Source: Ramlibacter sp.
Lineage (GTDB): Bacteria > Pseudomonadota > Gammaproteobacteria > Burkholderiales > Burkholderiaceae
Direction of reading: 5' to 3'
NCBI GenBank assembly: GCA_014376915.1
Contig: JACMQP010000513.1
Coordinates: 1 to 7,060 of the forward strand
DNA length: 7,060 nt
A program made the translations under genes and the position numbers. Numbering within the stretch: the first letter of the stretch is position 1; each line of letters begins with the position of its first letter. Below are positions 5,326 through 7,060 of this stretch, one piece after another. The notes under the pieces were generated by a model that did not search any database, was not told where the DNA came from, and saw only the letters and a program-made list of their open reading frames with translations.

Positions 5326-7060
5326 ATGTTTGATTTCGTCCGCAAGCACACCAAGGTCATGCAGTTTGTGTTGTTCCTGCTGATCGTCCCTTCGTTCGTG
5401 CTGTTCGGCCTGGAGGGCTACAACCGCTACAAGGACAAGGGTGAGCCGGTCGCGCGGGTCGACGGCCACGACATCCTCCAGGGCGACTGGGACAACGCGC
5501 ACAAGGCGGACGTCGAGCGTTTCCGCCAGACTGCTCCCAACGTGGACCCCAAGCTGTTCGACTCGCCGGACGCGCGCTATTCGACGCTGGAGCGGCTGGT
5601 GCGCGAGCGCGTGCTGTCGGCAGCTTCGGTGGAGTCGAAGCTGGTCACCAGCGACGCGCAGCTTGCGCGCGAGCTGCAAGGCAACCAGATGATCGCCTCG
5701 CTGCGCGGCCCGGATGGCAAGCTCGACATGGCCCGTTACCGCCAGCTGGTTGCCGCTCAGGGCATGACGACCGAGATGTTCGAGCACAACGTGCGGCTCG
5801 ACCTGTCGACGCGCCAGGTGCTGGCCGGCATCGGGGGCACGACCATCGCTTCGCCCGCAATCGCCTCTGCGGCGCTCAATGCCTTCTTTGAGAAGCGCGA
5901 GGTGCAGGTGGCGATGTTCGCGAGCCCCGCCTATGCCGCCAAAGTGACGCCGACGGACGCCGACCTGGAAGGTTATTACAAGCAGAACGCTTCGCAGTTC
6001 CAGGCGCCGGAAGAAGCAAGCATCGAGTACGTGGTGCTGGACGTCGACACGGTCATGAAGGGCATCACCGTCGCCGAGGCCGACCTGAAGACTTATTACG
6101 AGCAGAATGCGCAGCGAATGGCGGGCCGCGAAGAGCGCCGTGCCAGCCATATCCTGATCGCGGCGCCTGCCAGCGCCCCGGCGGCTGACCGGGCGAAGGC
6201 GAAGGCCAAGGCCGAGCTGCTGCTGGCGGCGGTGAAGAAAGTGCCCGACAGCTTCGCCGACGTGGCGAAGAAGAATTCGCAGGACCCCGGCTCGGCACCC
6301 AACGGCGGCGACCTCGATTTCTTCGCCCGCGGTGCCATGGCCAAGCCGTTCGAGGATGTCGCCTTCTCGCTGAAGAAAGGCGAGATCAGCAATGTCGTGG
6401 AGACCGAGTTCGGCTACCACATCATCCGTGTCACCGACATCAAGGCGCCGAAGACGAAGACCTTCGAGGACATGAAGCCCGAGCTCGAAACCGAGCTGAA
6501 GAAGCAGCAGGCCCAGCGCAAGTTCGCCGAGTCGGCCGACGCTTTCAGCAACGGCGTCTACGAGCAGGCCGACAGCCTCAAGCCAGTGGCCGACAAGCTG
6601 AAGCTGGAAGTGCGCACCGCCACCGGCGTCAGTCGGCTGCCGGCTCCCGGCGCCAAGGGACCGCTCGCCAGCCCGAAATTCCTGTCCGCTCTGTTCAGCC
6701 CTGACGCGGTGGACAAGAAGCGCAACACGGAGGCCGTCGAGACCGGCCCCAGCCAACTGGCGTCGGGCCGCATTGTGAAGTACACGCCGGCGCGCACGCT
6801 GCCGTTCGCCGAAGTCAAGGACCGCGTGCGCGAGCGCTACGTCGCTGCCCGCGGCGCCGAACTGGCGAAGAAGGAAGGCGCGGCGAAGCTGGCGGCGTGG
6901 AAGGCCAGTCCGGCCGCCGCCGAACTGTCGGCCGCCATCCCGGTCTCGCGCGAGGATGCGCAGAAGCAGCCGCCCGGCCTGGTGGAGGCCGCGCTGCGCG
7001 CCGACCCGGCCACGCTACCGACGTTCGTCGGTGTCGATTTGGGAACGCAGGGCTATGCGG
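5326..7060 (+). CDS. ppiD: Peptidyl-prolyl isomerase/chaperone PpiD (SurA-like, parvulin domain), 3' end outside window
   Basis: PpiD is an inner-membrane-anchored periplasmic chaperone that works near the Sec translocon on newly exported proteins. The frame stays open for 578 codons to the window edge; E. coli PpiD has 623, so perhaps 50-70 residues are missing. One hydrophobic helix (about 12-30) follows the basic N-terminus MFDFVRKHTK, giving an N-in, C-periplasmic orientation. A SurA-like chaperone region (about 40-260) is followed by a parvulin domain (about 268-370) containing SHILI (274-278), NGGDLDFF (326-333), M338, F342 and FGYHIIRV (362-369). A second helical chaperone region comes next. 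These parvulin residues look canonical, unlike the degenerate domain of E. coli PpiD. The ATG at 5326 has a modest site AGAGAG at 5312-5317. hup - tRNA-Val - ppiD is an arrangement I recall from other proteobacteria. The gene starts just after a strong terminator, and I find no good promoter in the gap. Confidence 0.95.
   Translation, partial: MFDFVRKHTKVMQFVLFLLIVPSFVLFGLEGYNRYKDKGEPVARVDGHDILQGDWDNAHKADVERFRQTAPNVDPKLFDSPDARYSTLERLVRERVLSAASVESKLVTSDAQLARELQGNQMIASLRGPDGKLDMARYRQLVAAQGMTTEMFEHNVRLDLSTRQVLAGIGGTTIASPAIASAALNAFFEKREVQVAMFASPAYAAKVTPTDADLEGYYKQNASQFQAPEEASIEYVVLDVDTVMKGITVAEADLKTYYEQNAQRMAGREERRASHILIAAPASAPAADRAKAKAKAELLLAAVKKVPDSFADVAKKNSQDPGSAPNGGDLDFFARGAMAKPFEDVAFSLKKGEISNVVETEFGYHIIRVTDIKAPKTKTFEDMKPELETELKKQQAQRKFAESADAFSNGVYEQADSLKPVADKLKLEVRTATGVSRLPAPGAKGPLASPKFLSALFSPDAVDKKRNTEAVETGPSQLASGRIVKYTPARTLPFAEVKDRVRERYVAARGAELAKKEGAAKLAAWKASPAAAELSAAIPVSREDAQKQPPGLVEAALRADPATLPTFVGVDLGTQGYA

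Noticed and set aside
5305..6756. 483-codon open frame on the minus strand opposite ppiD
   Set aside because: It is antisense to ppiD, whose plus-strand frame gives clear parvulin motifs. The minus frame is rich in Arg, His, Leu and Gly, typical of a GC-rich mirror frame, and shows no recognisable domain.
1..7060. Mobile elements, CRISPR arrays, phage or defence genes
   Set aside because: No transposase, integrase, spaced direct repeats or terminal inverted repeats were seen; coding density and gene types are those of a core chromosome.

Overview
The window reads as ordinary chromosomal DNA of a GC-rich betaproteobacterium, most likely order Burkholderiales and perhaps close to Comamonadaceae. 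This placement rests on recalled protein similarity: a HU protein and a PpiD of recognisable Burkholderiales type, the hup - tRNA-Val(UAC) - ppiD gene order, and the uvrC - pgsA pair. No search was run. All seven protein genes and the single tRNA lie on the plus strand. I see no insertion sequence, phage gene, CRISPR array or toxin-antitoxin pair.

Region 1 (1-2603) holds housekeeping and transport genes. It opens with the C-terminal part of the excision nuclease gene uvrC, followed by pgsA (phosphatidylglycerophosphate synthase) and a ten-helix EamA/DMT-family exporter that starts 4 bases after the pgsA stop.

Region 2 (2636-4601) is a two-gene catabolic unit. An alpha/beta hydrolase with every catalytic and halide-pocket residue of fluoroacetate/haloacetate dehalogenases overlaps by 35 bases the start of a tartrate/D-malate dehydrogenase of the TtuC/DmlA family. 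The overlap and a strong ribosome binding site inside the hydrolase gene suggest translational coupling. They also raise the idea that the hydrolase produces a 2-hydroxy diacid for the dehydrogenase; that idea is inference.

Region 3 (4602-5325) is a 294-base intergenic stretch followed by hup and its tRNA. The stretch carries two short hairpins, a near-consensus sigma-70 promoter (TTGACA, 17 bases, TTTAAT) and a roughly 130-base potentially structured leader for hup. A complete tRNA-Val gene lies 22 bases after hup with no evident promoter of its own, and a strong intrinsic terminator follows it. Region 4 (5326-7060) is ppiD, a membrane-anchored periplasmic parvulin-like chaperone, cut by the window end.

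There is no obvious undescribed multi-gene system. The most interesting signals are an identical TGnCAGAAT-N6-ATG arrangement directly before both pgsA and the hydrolase, which would place transcription starts at or near the start codons (leaderless mRNAs), the hydrolase-dehydrogenase coupling, and the hup leader and hup-tRNA layout.
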